A DNA stretch of 22,775 nucleotides, taken from positions 1-22,775 of the forward strand of contig NW_019773574.1 in the NCBI RefSeq assembly GCF_001039355.2, written 5' to 3'. The stretch comes from Lingula anatina. Its lineage: Eukaryota > Brachiopoda > Lingulata > Lingulida > Lingulidae. The notes beneath the pieces are model-generated. The model saw only the letters and a list, made by a program, of their open reading frames with translations, was not told the DNA's origin and searched no databases. Each line of letters opens with the position of its first letter. Position 1 is the stretch's first letter. The translations under genes and the position numbers were made by a program. Positions 10,226 to 22,185 of this stretch are shown in pieces.

Positions 10226-11911
10226 CTAAGGTTTAAACGGTTTACTGTGCCTAGCTGTGTCGATGCTGGATTTCAGAGAACGGTTTGTCATTTGTGACAC
10301 GCTGCCCATCCTGCTAGATGCTGTACTTGCTTTTGTAAGACGACCTACATAAACATAAATTATTATTTTAAAAAAATATAATGAAAAAATATTTAAATAT
10401 TTGAGAAAATATTTAATGGACACATGGTCTCTTTATGCCATTAAATGTTTTCTCGAATCACACTCAATGTTTGCAAACAAAACTGGGGTCACTCTTAATC
10501 AGATATTTTTTACAACAGGGTAGTCAAACCTTCAAAACTATATCACAAGTAAGTTTAAAAATATATTTTTTAGAAAAAAATAAAAGGAACTTACTTCCTG
10601 TACTCTTGTCCATGAGTGCGTTGTCCAGAGACTCCATGAGCATGTCTACATCAGCACGATGGAAGTACCTCTGTGAGGCCTTCTCTGTCTGTTTGGGCCT
10701 CTGTGGCTGCACCACTGGCGGGGGTGTCCCTGTGATTAGACCACGGGGGAAGTTAGCATACGCAAACTTCAGACCTGTAAAAAAAGAATTATAACAAATA
10801 AATAAATGAAATATGAAATATTTTCACGAATAATTGAAAATTCATAAAAAATCCAAAATATGCTTTATGACATGTCTTATTGTCAAGAAACTTCTACAAA
10901 AAATCCCCCAAAAATGTACTGTTATCAAAAGGATGATAATTATGGGATTGATAACCCTGAAGGTAAACCATCCCCATTTCTGAAATAAAATTATAGTGAC
11001 AAATGATTCTGCACAAGACAGATAGATAGACAAACATCAGTGTCTAAGCATAAAACTGAATTCGTTATCTTGAGTAGTATTGTTTTAAGTTGCATCTTAG
11101 CAATCTGTTTGAGAGATAGCTTAATTGTCTGGGTATAATGTGAGCCAAGCTGTTATGTTCAAATTGGCCAATAAATTAATAACAGCTAGTTTTCACTCAC
11201 TGATGCTCAATGTACACCATATTTCTACAGTGTTCAAGAATGTATCCTCATACATATTGGCCGATCGCATACAGCATAAAAGCATAAAGAGTCCTCTGTG
11301 TCAGAATTACATGAAAGGGCCTTCAAAACAGAACACTAAAAAGGATGAAACATTAAGAATGAACTCTCAATGTGAATAAGTGTTTACTGACCTCCAGACA
11401 ACATGAAGAGATTTTCGTACCCCCTCTCTACCATCACCGTGGCAACGTGGGGAGCTATCCTCTCGTCATCGTCATATATAACAATAATTTTACCGGGCTG
11501 GTTTCTCTGGGGTCTCAGTTAAGGAAGGGGCAGATAATCAAACAATACAAAACTTTTTGTAAAAAATAGGAATCAAGACTGGGTCAACAGGACACATAAA
11601 AAGAAGGATCCCCCATTTCCCCAGCAGCATTTTTGAACATTTTAAATAAAAATCAGCAAACTTTCTGAACAGTCTTTTATGCAGCTGAATTCCAACTTGT
11701 AGCAATGGTCAAATTTGAGTCACAGATCTGAAATTTGAATTTTATCACCAACCAGTCTGCAATTTATTTATTTATTTTAGTTGGAGTGTTGAAGTTCTTA
11801 ACAAAGCTATGCCAGCTCTGTTCAATTGAATAAAAAAGGATACATAAGCTAAGAGCTCTTTGGACTCATAGTTACAAGATCTGGACAGCATGGCACTGGG
11901 GAAACTGAGAG
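10226..11911 (-). CDS. CEP41: CEP41, centrosomal protein of 41 kDa, 3' part only (four exons)
   Basis: Exons 11844-11911, 11392-11506, 10595-10774 and 10226-10344 join in consistent phases and end in TAG. The encoded C-terminal half carries the second half of the rhodanese-like domain: [20 protein letters not shown], then [12 protein letters not shown], then [12 protein letters not shown] and FPRGLITG. These match the order and spacing that I remember for vertebrate CEP41 ([41 protein letters not shown]). The tail after the domain is poorly conserved, as expected, and is serine-rich and basic (MTNRSLKSS). CEP41 acts at the centrosome and ciliary base, where it is needed for tubulin glutamylation of the axoneme. 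The start, the N-terminal region and the first half of the rhodanese domain, including its LLDVRD segment, were not found between 11912 and 16219. The N and poly-C at 11941, only 30 bp upstream of the first visible exon, probably mark lost sequence. Splicing at 11506 is supported by the exact join LLAY/RNQPGKI. Confidence 0.88.
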
Positions 11912-11940
11912 CTGAAAAATGAAATAAATAGCTTATAAAA

Positions 11941-11966
11941 NCCCCCCCCCCCCCCCCCCCCCCCCC
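11941..11966. other. N plus 25-C homopolymer, probable assembly gap or collapse
   Basis: A single N at 11941 is followed by 25 consecutive C. The site separates the truncated CEP41 exons from the region where its 5' exons should be. A homopolymer of this length is prone to sequencing and assembly error. Confidence 0.7.
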
Positions 11967-14357
11967 TCCAGGCTTGGCAGCAATGTGCAAAAAGACCCAT
12001 AAAATTGTACAGGATGATCTCTGATGATGGAATTCCTGCTAAACATGAGGCAGGACCAAAATTAAGCCGAGATAACTTTTTTGTAGCTACACGTGTTTTT
12101 GTTTAAAATACATGTCGTACCGTACGAAACCAACTTGTAATATATAAATGTTATCCGCTATCGGGCACTTTTTTTTTTTTTTTTTTTTTTGATGGGGGGG
12201 GGGGGCTACATTTCGTTATTACCGTTACTTCGCCGCACCGTTTCTCCCCACAAGTTAAAAACCAACTTATAAAACACCACTCTTACATCTTACTGGTGCT
12301 CGAAAGTGACAGTTCTTCGAATCGGCTTTCAAAACCCAATGCGGTTGGGTAGGGGAGAGAAAAGGTGCAGGGCTAAGACGTGGGAGAGATTAGTGATGCG
12401 GGTTATATTATGATTTTGCTAGGTAGGGGTAGTGACGATGCAAGGACGTCAAGAGGTAGGCCTAATCCCGTTTTGTATAGGTTTACAGATTTATTTATTT
12501 ACTATAAAATCGCATGCCGAGCATGAAGAAAGCTCGATTTAAAATGGGTACTTATTTGGCTTAATTTTTCGTCATTTCATTTCTGTAATCTTGGTTAAAA
12601 TTTTAACAAAATTTTTACATTTTACTGGAAGCTCATGAAAATAAAATACATAACATTAAAAAGACATAACCTTTGTTTATAACCTTTGTTTTTTTTTTAT
12701 TCATCATTTGATCTTAGCAATCCCAAACATTCGGTGTACCAAAACCATGCTAAACAAACCTTTCTATGCGCCCCGGTATCAGGTATTATTATTTTTTAGA
12801 TAATTTTAACAAGTCTTCATATAACGTTGTCAGCATACCTGAGATATAAAACACGACCTTTAGTTAATTCAGTGGTATTATACACCGGTATACACATATA
12901 TTTCATGCATCTAAATATGAGATATCTATGAACACCAAACATGTACAACCTTAGTGCAAACAATCTGTTCATCAAGTCTTGTACCTGGTCGAGCCAAAGT
13001 TATCTAATTATGACGACCTTACAAGTTAAATGCACGAAGGAAGGAGGCACAAGTTCACCAATGCTCTTGAAAAAAGAAAAAGGGAACAAAGGCTACTTGG
13101 GGTCTTTTTATCAGTAACCCTATCCCTGTAACAAACAAACAAAAGGAAGGGTAACACTTATGTGGAACACAGTGCTCTTTTCCTTCACTTGATAATACAA
13201 TAGTGTTCCAACTATGCTTGGGTGGGTGAGAAGGGGGGGGGGGCAGCAGATTTTGGTCCAAAATGCATTCTGAGCAAAACTTGACACTACTGACAATATT
13301 TTTGTTTTATATATTTTTTTCAATTCTTTATCTTAGATTAAAAGAAGTAAAGCACGTGACAGCATGGTTTTAAGACATTTACATTAAACATTGCACTCAC
13401 AATCAACATTTGAGAAAACATTCTTAATAGGGGGGGGATTAAAAATCTCGCCAAAAAACATCAACATCACTTTCACACTAAACACATAACATCAACTCGC
13501 ATATTGTATGCTATATAAATAAATTCTAGTTAAAATTAACTCACTTACTCATGTATACATATGTATCAATATATACAGTGTAAAATTATATATCACGAAT
13601 AACTACAGGCTGTTGTATCATGCCTATTAAAATAGAACAAAAGACAAGGTTGCAATGGGTAATCACAGTGTAGGGGAATAATATATGTAAATGTGTATAA
13701 CAATATGTTTGTGTACATGTAATAGTTTGTGGTTATAAATAATATGATACATTGTTCTGATTTTGTGTTGATAAATATCTGGAAGCTTTGGCATAAAAAG
13801 ATGCATTATTAAGTCAAAAACTATTGGCATTAGGTACAGGTCACAGGAGAAAAATGTCTATAGTTTTCTTGTCAATGAAAGCAATGGGGTTTGAAATAGC
13901 ATAAATTGGGTATCTTTTTTTGTTCTTCTTGAAATATCCTAGTAAGGCCTTACAATCAATTATAAGCCTCTGTCCATTCCAAATAACTGATTATTTTTCA
14001 TAATTTCTAGTATTATGAAAAAAATAAATTTGTAAAAGTATATGTGCCAAAGAGATCAAGACACTCCAGAGATTTTGTGTTTCAAATACAAACTTTTTGT
14101 AAAAAAAAAACTGCAACTGTTATGTATACTGTAAGGTAAAACTTGAGGTCATGGACTTATATTTCTTACACCTTACCTTAGCTTGGACAATAGAGTTTAC
14201 TTAAGGTAAGGAAAGTGGAAGACCATTCATGTTCAAGTAAATGCAAACTAAAAATATAGTACCAAAGCTTGTTCCACAAACAGATCATCGTGACTATTTT
14301 TCACTTTTTGAAACCACATAAAACTAGAGGATCAGAGAGGCGATACCGCCTCCAGAT
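11967..14357. other. Non-coding stretch between CEP41 and the AGGTCA repeat element
   Basis: About 2.4 kb in which I see no exon of CEP41, SUCLA2 or any other gene on either strand. It contains T22/G12 and G11 homopolymers and AT-rich sequence. It may include the 3' untranslated region of SUCLA2 and the missing last SUCLA2 exon (only about 70 bp expected), but I could not find that exon by eye. Confidence 0.45.
12169..12205. repeat. T22 followed by G12 homopolymers
   Basis: T at 12169-12190 and G at 12194-12205, separated by GAT. Further G or C homopolymers occur at 13233-13243 (G), 14395-14410 (C16) and 16880-16890 (G). Their number between 11.9 and 16.9 kb is striking against the AT-rich background. 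Confidence 0.9.
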
Positions 14358-14659
14358 ATTGTACCACCAGCTGGAGTAAGCGCATTCGTATGGACCCCCC
14401 CCCCCCCCCCTAAAAGGGACACCATCACCAGTCTGGTGTTTGACAAGCTCTATAAGATGCAATCAACAAGAGTTCTCAAAATATGCAAAAAATATAACTA
14501 AAAATGATACAATCAAGCAGATTTTCAAATTGACTTGCATTTTCCTACCCTTGCTCACTACTGTATTCTCTAGACAAAAGGCCTATTGGTTTTCCTTGAA
14601 ATGTGTTGTCAATGGTGCATATATGCTGACAAAAGAGAAAACCTAGGGGAAACAATGGG

Positions 14660-15405
14660 CACATCTCTGCTAGATTTAAAGATATGAGAGGCAAGAAAAT
14701 ATGCAAAGCTCAGTTCATGGTGAAAAAGTAGGTCAAAGGTCAATTTCAATATCATAGTATATGAATTTCTATTCAAGTTCAATAGCAACCATGGACATTT
14801 CTTTGCCAATTTTGCAGATTTAAAGGCCAGAAAACATGCAAAAAGCAGTTCATCATAAAAAGTAGGTCAAAGGTCAATTTCAAGGTCACAGATTGCTAGT
14901 GTATTACTTCCTATTCAAGTTCAATAGTAACTATGGACCTATCTGTCAGTTTTGAAGATAAAGGTGAACGAAAATTTGCTAAGTTCAGTTCATAGTAAAA
15001 GGAAGGTCAAAGGTCAATTTAAAGGTCACAGTAAATTGCCAGTTCATGACTTCCTATTTAAGTTCAATAGTAACTATGGACCTATCTCTGCCAGTTTTGG
15101 AGATTAAAGGGAACAAAAATTGGCAAAGTTCAATTCATGGTGAAAAGTAGGTCAAAGGTCAATTTTAAGGTCACTGTTAAATTGCCAGTATGTGACTTCC
15201 TATTCAAGTTCAATAGTAACTATTGACCTATCTCTGCCAGTTTTGGAGATAAAAGGGAACAAAAATTTGCAAAGTTCAGTTCATGGTGAAAAGTAGGTCA
15301 AAGGTCAATTTCAAGCTCACATCTAGATTGCAAGTAAATGACTTCCTATTCAACTTAAATAATAACTATTGACCTATCTCTGCCAGTTTTGGAGATATAA
15401 GGGAC
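14660..15405. repeat. Tandem array of five 134-146-bp units, each with a perfect DR1 motif
   Basis: Each unit contains, in order, CAGTTCATGGTGAAAA (variants), AGGTCAAAGGTCAATTT, an AAGGTCAC-type segment (lost or altered in some copies), ACTTCCTATTCAAGTTCAAT and a CTATCTCTGCCAGTTTTGGA-type segment. The AGGTCAAAGGTCA core starts at 14730, 14864, 15004, 15149 and 15295. A sixth copy outside the array starts at 15802, just after an inverted TGACCT half-site. AGGTCA spaced by one base is the DR1 response element bound by RXR, HNF4 and COUP-TF type receptors. Whether any receptor binds here is unknown. Confidence 0.85.
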
Positions 15406-16091
15406 TAAATGTTACAATTCTGAGTTACAAAAATGTGCCACCACAAAGTACTTTTTAATACAGCATAACACGAAAACCGTATGAAATACAAAAAAACGGA
15501 GACCACTCTCAGTGTTGGGCTTTACATGCTCTACAAAATGCAAAAAAGAACGGGTCGCTAGCATTAACGGTTCCCGAATTAGAGACAGTTTTCATTTTCG
15601 GTATTTTATGGCCGCTACTCCTGTGAAAATGCACCGATTGACCCCAAATTCACAGAGATGAAAGATGACCCAAAGGGTAACACTTTCCAATATAATTATT
15701 GGTTAAGTCTGTGTAGTGTCTGAATAACAGTGCAAATAATATTTTTTTTCGTAAAAAATTTCATTTTTTTGAAAATTTTGGCCCGTTTGACCTTGAAATA
15801 AAGGTCAAAGGTCAAATCCAAGGGCATATTTGAAATCTACACATATGACTTTTGGAAAGCCGTCTGTAGAAAATTTTCCCATAATTCCTTCCGTAGGGTA
15901 GATAATTGGCATTGAATTTTCAAAAATTTTGACAAGGGTGCATTTCAAGGAGCGTCACGCCCAGGTCAATGTACCGACTGAGACAAAAAAACCTGGGGGT
16001 TCAAGTTGAGGTTATATGTGACCTAAATCCAAGAGATGGGGACAGGGGTCCTTGCGGTCTAGGAGGAGAAGCGGTAACGGTGACTTGGCGG

Positions 16092-16140
16092 CGGAGCCGG
16101 CGGAGCCGCAGGAGCCGCAGGAGCCGGCGGAGCAGGCGGA
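16092..16140. repeat. GC-rich 9-bp minisatellite (CGGAGCCGG type)
   Basis: Five 9-bp units that vary between CGGAGCCGG, CGGAGCCGC, AGGAGCCGC and CGGAGCAGG. One plus-strand frame reads RSRRSRRSRR, which is an artefact of the repeat. It stands out sharply in an AT-rich neighbourhood. Confidence 0.9.
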
Positions 16141-16167
16141 ACATACGGGTCGGGACTAAAACCATGG

Positions 16168-16195
16168 GTACCGCCAGCGCCTACGCTGGTGGTAC
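16168..16195. repeat. Hairpin, 12-bp arms with one mismatch and a 4-nt loop
   Basis: GTACCGCCAGCG (16168-16179) pairs with CGCTGGTGGTAC (16184-16195) around CCTA, with one mismatched pair. It contains the right-hand inverted repeat of the candidate element and lies just past the donor of the last visible SUCLA2 exon. Confidence 0.85.
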
Positions 16196-16219
16196 AATTA
16201 AAAAGAAACAGTCACTCAC

Positions 16220-19200
16220 CATCTTGGCAGCACTGTCTAAGTCATCATCAGCGAGTATTCTTAGTGGACTATTAGCGATCAACATCTTGGCATCATCCAC
16301 TCTTGTGCCTAGGGAAAACAAATTATTGTGTTTGAAATACAAAATTATTGGAAATAAAGCATACCGTAATGTTAGGCTTTACATTTTATAAAATATCACT
16401 TCTTTAAAAGGAACCCAATAACAAACCTCTAAATTACCTTCAAAATATTTTAATATCATACACAGTCAACTAACTGGATATGGAAAATTTTTATTTAGCA
16501 AATTGAAGTCGGTTTAGTTCAGTACATGTATCAAAGGTTAACTACATACTTAACAATTAGGTTTTGAAAAAGGACTCCTTACTAAAACCAATTAAGTAGG
16601 AATCTGGCAGTAACCTTACCTTGTAGCCTTACAACAATAGGCACTTTCAGCTGCAGAGTTTGAGCAGCTTCTATGATGCCCTGGGCTATGATATCACACC
16701 TCATTATTCCACCAAATATATTCACCAGGATAGCTCGCACCTTAGGAATATGGAAAATAAAAGTAACAAATAGCTTATAATTATGATTACTAACTCACTG
16801 GCAGTTCTGAAATATCAAAGAATGTGAGGGCAAAAATCTTGGATGAAATGGAAGGGCAAAATGTGTGTGGCAGACCTTTGGGGGGGGGGGCGGGGGAGGT
16901 GATGGGGAGGGGGAGAAGAAAAGGGTTTCATATTCCAATTTGTCCAGATTCAGAAAGCTCATCATGTACAGGGGCTAAACACTCCCCACCATTCCATTAC
17001 TCCTTCCATTTAGTAAAAAAGCCAGAAAATATGGCATGGATTCCAGGGGGGCACCTGGGACAAGGATTTTTTTACTGCCAAGAAGTGGGAGATCTGCTGA
17101 TAGTCAGAAAAATCTCATACTTGAAAATCATCACAAGTGCCTCCTTGTAGCCACAGACTTAACAATGCAGCGCTCACATGGATGCCTTACCCTTGTTTAA
17201 GTGTATTACTTCTTATCCTAATTTAATGCCAAAAACTTGCTTACACATAGTTTTTGCACTACCACCCCAATCTCTATTAGCTCCTTCATTTGTTTTCTGT
17301 CCTGTTTCACTTAAAGTCCAGTGGCAGAACTCACCTTAGGATCAGATGTGATGAGTTTGAAGGCCTCCGTCACTTGTTCCACAGATGCACCGCCTCCTAT
17401 GTCTAAAAAGTTGGCAGGAGCCCCACCGTGCACCTTAATAATGTCCATAGTAGCCATGGCTAGTCCAGCACCATTTACTAAAAAATATAGGAGCCACTTT
17501 TATTGGTCTAATGTCTTAATTTTTATTCATCAGTAGACACAGGAATTCACCTCTTTTTTCTTTTTTTTTCTATTCTTTTTAATATAAAATAGTAAGTCTC
17601 TCACAGTTCAGACTATATTATCAGATCAATTATTATTATTATTATTGTGAGAATCCATACTGGTCAAACTCCTCTTCAAAACAAGCCCTCAAATTCAAGA
17701 AAACTACCAAATTATTTTGAATATGTTCAGCCACATCTAAACTGACTTAAAAATTTGTCAAAAATCAAAAATGCTGACCAATTTTAATATCAATCTTTGC
17801 TATTAAAATGACAACCTACCCAGGCAACCAATATCCCCGTCCAGGCCAATGTAAGTGAGATCAGCCAGATGAGCTTTGTAATCTCTCTCGTCCTCCTGAG
17901 ACCAATCCTGCAGTCCAAAAAGCTCTTGTTGTCTAAATTTGGCATTGTCGTCAAAGTTGATCTTGCAGTCCATACAGTAGACTGAATATGAAAGAGGAAT
18001 TAATGGATGAATGCACGGCTTTGTTTCACAAAAGTACTCTGAAGTCAAACTTTTTGGTCAATCAAAACAATACCAAAGAATTTAAACTGAATTAGGATCA
18101 TCTCTACTACAGCACAAGTTGAATGTCTGAAATTTTTAAAACAACTTAAGTGCTACTCACTAAAGTAATTTTATTTTTCAGAAATTGGTTTAAGTGCTAC
18201 TCACTAAAGTAATTTTTTTTTAGAAATTGGTTTAAATTTGAATAAAATGTTGTAAACATTGCCTAGGAATCAAACCAGTAGGTTTCAATAGATTTTAACC
18301 GGGTTTTAGCAAACATATAAAAACTAAAAAGAGTTTGAAAACTGTATCTGTTAAATCACTCAATTAAGTAACTGTTGTAAAATTAACACAATATGCACTA
18401 ACCTTTGCCTTTTATATCTTCAGCTAAAGGGTTAATTTCTATAAGAGAGGCATCTAGGTCCAAAAACATGTGGTACAATTTCATTATATAATCTGCTGCC
18501 TGGAAGAGAATTTGGGCGATCTTTACTATTTGGATGCTAGCCTTGCCAGAAAATATCACATATTTTTAAAGTACTTCTAGCACTAGGTTACAATGTCGAG
18601 TCTGTTTGGAGTCTTTTCCACTAAGAATAGAAAACATTTATCATCCACTTTATAACTACAAATCATCACTTTTGTGAACAAAAGAGGTTTGAATTATGTA
18701 CTTCATTAATTAATAACTTCATACTTCCAAATATACAGTAAACATCATTGGCAAAGAATGTTGTTGAAGCTCAATTTAACAGTGTTCCCTCTTTGATAAC
18801 CAAATTGAAAAAACATAAAGGTTTCAATATAAACAAATATGTATAATCTAATAATATCCCACCTATAATCACCCACCCATAGAGAACCTAAAATCAATAC
18901 ACTCTGTGTGCAGCAAAAAAAAATCCTGTAGTTACCTCGTCTTTCCTTCCTTCTGAAAATCCTAGCTGTTCTGCTACAGAGAGAGCCTGTTCTTTCCGGA
19001 TTCCAGTAGTGATGTCAATAGGTTCTTTAAAGATGTATATAAAGTCAATTTTTTTGCCACAAAAGCTGATCAAATGTCAGCATATAATTTCAATTAGTTA
19101 CTTTTTGAAACTATATGCCAGCAAATAGTATAATTACCAAAAGACATCATTTAATTTTACCATTTTACCCGAAAAATTACATTTGAACAGATTTTTTCAG

Positions 19201-22185
19201 CTAGCTTTCTATGCTGTATACAAATGGGGCAGATAAGACGGTAAAATCAGTAGGTTAAATTCATAACCAAAAATCTAAAGACAGGAGCAGTTTAAAGCTC
19301 TTTTATGGTTTATGGAATGATTTATTTAGTTTATCATATAAGAAACTAGTACAAGTGATTTATGTGTGTTTGGGAGAATCCACCCTCCACCATGCTCAGT
19401 TCATAAGTACCTTTAATAATTCCCTGTGGATGTTCCCTGGCATATTCTTCTATATCTATACCGCCCTCAGCACTGGCTACTATCACTGGTCCCTAGATAC
19501 AGCACATGGATCAAATCAATGAAATAAATTAATAATAAACTGACATATTTTTTTACCCTACACTATCACCACCCTCAGTAAATAGCTAAATTATAAAACC
19601 TCAAGTAAGCTATATCTGGTAAGAAATGACACTGTAAATGTTTTGTATTCATTATCAGTAGAGATTAAGACACACTGAAATTTACTTCTCTTATCCTTAT
19701 TTTTCTTACTTACCCCCTACACTATTATCTCATAAGCTTTGTCTTAAGTATCCTCAAGCTATGAATTATCTATACCCCATAAGCAACATCTTGATCACCT
19801 TGACACCAAACCTCACATATATTACGTATGTGCCATTTATTATCCTTACCCCAAGAGCTGCATATGTCTTCCTTCCCCCGAAGCTAATTCTTACTTACCC
19901 CATAAGCTCTGTCTGTTGTGATGGCCAGGTAGCATTCTCTCCTAGAATATAACCTCTCACAAACCATGACTTCCTTACAGGGCCGACCTGCCTCTCCTGT
20001 CTGTTTAGTGACTATGTTGTGGTTTATCATCTTGCAGGCTAGGTCTCTAGCCTCCTCAGCTCTATTCAGAAAAGAAAGATCCATAATTATAATAATAAAC
20101 ATTATTACCATTAATCATGATTTTATCTTTATCTGGTATACCATATTTACCCACTGTGGGTGCTTAAATCCTCTCACGTGTCAGATGCCAAACATTTCTT
20201 GTATTCTATCAAACATAAACTGCAATGATGTAGAAATATCTTGTCATCTAAATCTATGCAGTATTTTGAAATAATTTTGAAAAATCTAACTAATCTATTT
20301 TCTTATAAAAGTTTATATCCATGTCAACTTCCATATGCAGGGGCCAAATCGAGATATATTCCGACAGTCTTCTAAATATTATCTATGTTGATCCATATTC
20401 CATTTTTGACCATCTTCTAACAGAAAAAATAAGATGCAAGTCAATGTAAACTTTAAAATTCTGACCCTCTTCTAGAAGACCCACAAGACGGCCTCCAACC
20501 GCCCCTAATATAAATCTGAGGAAGGGGTGGGGAAATGCAAACTCTATGTAAAATTTCTTTCGCTAATTTTAATGCTTGCACAGTATCAAAGCAAGAAAAA
20601 AAACTTACGAGAAAACAATCTTGACCCCTCCCTTGAGTCCACTGTCAAAGACTCCCTTGCCTCGTCCACCGGCCAGCACCTGGGCCTTGACCACCACGTC
20701 TGTGCTGTCTGTGGTCTCTCCTGGAAATGACCCAAGAGATGATTTAAGCACTTTAAGATGTTACTACTGGCTCCAAGCAAAGTGCTAGTAAAACTAAAGC
20801 CGAACCAGTAAAATTTTAAAAACTGCATTCAATTTCTGTTCACTGTTTCAGGTTTGATCTGGACAAAATAGCTTAACTTCAAACTCCTAAATCAAAATTA
20901 AATGTGCTGCTCAAAATGATAGCATACCTAGCTCTTTAGCTATTGCATATACTTCTTCGCCATTTTTTGCTACTTTAAACTTTGGGACACTGATTCCTTG
21001 ATTTAGCAGGAAAGTCATGCTCTGGTGTTCATGGATGGAAAGGTGCCTTGACTGCTGGTGGCCATCCAAGCTGGGGGTTACTCCCAATATCTGCAATGAC
21101 CAAGCTCCCAGGTTAAACCTGATTGTCAGACTCAAGTTAGTGAATAAAACTTTTTCTTAATGCTTCAAATCATTAAAAAGTATGTTATCCTTTGTCTTAA
21201 AATGTCCCCAAGTCAGATTTTCTTTGTCTAGGTATATTCTGCTTAGTTACTAATATTGGCCAATTCATTTCTAAAAGAACAATTAAAGAAAATATCAGAT
21301 GTTGATATATCCTTCTGAAATGTACAGAAAAACAAGGGGTTCTAAATATTGACTGGCCAGTCATTTAGGACTAAATTATCTAATTACAAATGGTTTAAAC
21401 ATAAAAAATGACTTCCTGAATGAGAATGCTGATCAACTTACAAGAAGCTAACTGGAGGTTATGTTGCATAATCAGAAACCCCATGTGATATTTGTGAGTA
21501 CTTCATTCTGACAGAAAGCATAATGGCTACATATGTACAAATTTTATGAGGGTACACAACAAAACTTTTTGTTAACTGCATTATTACTTCAATAACTTGT
21601 CAAATAATTTCACTCAGAAGTGAAAAGTGTTGCAATCTTGGTCAAATAGCAAATAACTGAGCTGAGAAAACCTAGACGCAGTTTACATCGTGATGTTCTG
21701 ACCTTGAAAAAATGCCAAATGCACACAAATGCGCGGCCCCAAATGCGTGCTTAAAGGTTCCACACTCGGCCCTCCACACTTGATATATTTATCAAAATAC
21801 GTTTCAAAAGAAAATTATTTAGCAAATCTAAAAAAGTTAAATTTCAAATTAAAAAAAAACACAGACCTTCCGATCTGTAATAGTTTTATCACTGCGTATA
21901 TAATTTGATTTTTCACAGTTTAAGAAACACGGGAAAAATAAGATATTTCGAAATAACTCGGCTTATTGCAAATAAGTTGAAATGTCAAGGAGAGCGAACG
22001 GACGTACATAGCACAGTATATAAATTCAAAATAAAATATTTTAAAATTATTTTAAAAATCGAATTCTTTGACATTCATAGGGCACTAGGAGTCATCTATC
22101 AACTGACAGCTTAAATTACCTTTTGACATTGTCGAATAGCTGTCCCACGCAAAAATGTCCCACCTCTTGCCAAGATAGACGCCAT
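16220..22185 (-). CDS. SUCLA2: SUCLA2, succinyl-CoA ligase [ADP-forming] beta subunit, mitochondrial (last exon not found)
   Basis: Exons: 22120-22185, 20928-21090, 20609-20720, 19899-20061, 19411-19492, 18936-19024, 18403-18499, 17820-17981, 17335-17477, 16620-16740, 16220-16308. All phases agree, giving 429 residues. The protein joins SUCLG1-type alpha subunits in the mitochondrial matrix and converts succinyl-CoA plus ADP and phosphate to succinate, CoA and ATP in the citric acid cycle. The N-terminus is a basic targeting presequence ([19 protein letters not shown]), followed by the ATP-grasp domain starting at LSIHEHQSM. Conserved blocks are [12 protein letters not shown] (88-99), EINPLAED (246-253), [11 protein letters not shown] (313-323), [16 protein letters not shown] and [10 protein letters not shown] (366-375). 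[11 protein letters not shown] favours the ADP-forming over the GDP-forming paralogue. The start ATG has A at -3 and G at +4. The model stops at DSAAKM with a good GTGAGT donor in phase 0. The usual final exon (about 22 residues, VVKLSEIV in human) was not found downstream, so the gene is incomplete here. Confidence 0.95.
18146..18235. repeat. Two-copy tandem duplication, 44-bp unit, in a SUCLA2 intron
   Basis: TTAAGTGCTACTCACTAAAG starts at 18146 and again at 18190. Both copies continue through a T-rich stretch to AGAAATTGGT. It lies between the SUCLA2 exons 18403-18499 and 17820-17981. The high similarity suggests a recent duplication. Confidence 0.9.

Larger units (their letters stand above)
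14358..16198. mobile_element. Candidate 1.84-kb non-autonomous element bounded by 14-bp inverted repeats
   Basis: ATTGTACCACCAGC at 14358-14371 is repeated exactly in inverted orientation at 16185-16198, and each copy also lies within a local hairpin. The interior has no transposase. It carries a tandem array with AGGTCAAAGGTCA motifs, an AT-rich middle and a GC-rich right end (9-bp minisatellite at 16092-16140). No clear target-site duplication is visible, so the ends could also be two copies of a smaller palindromic repeat. The right end lies 22 bp from the last visible SUCLA2 exon. Confidence 0.4.

Noticed and set aside
10226-10774. Reading the two exons at 10226-10774 as the SUCLA2 C-terminus
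   Set aside because: The tail does not resemble VVKLSEIV...; the exons join in phase to the [11 protein letters not shown] exon, which belongs to the CEP41 rhodanese domain.
12312-12351. Short palindrome ACCCAA...TTGGGT
   Set aside because: Six-bp arms are expected by chance in a window this size.
15969-16391. 140-codon plus-strand frame with RSRRSRRSRR
   Set aside because: The arginine-serine run is the 9-bp minisatellite translated, and the frame then runs antisense through a genuine SUCLA2 exon.
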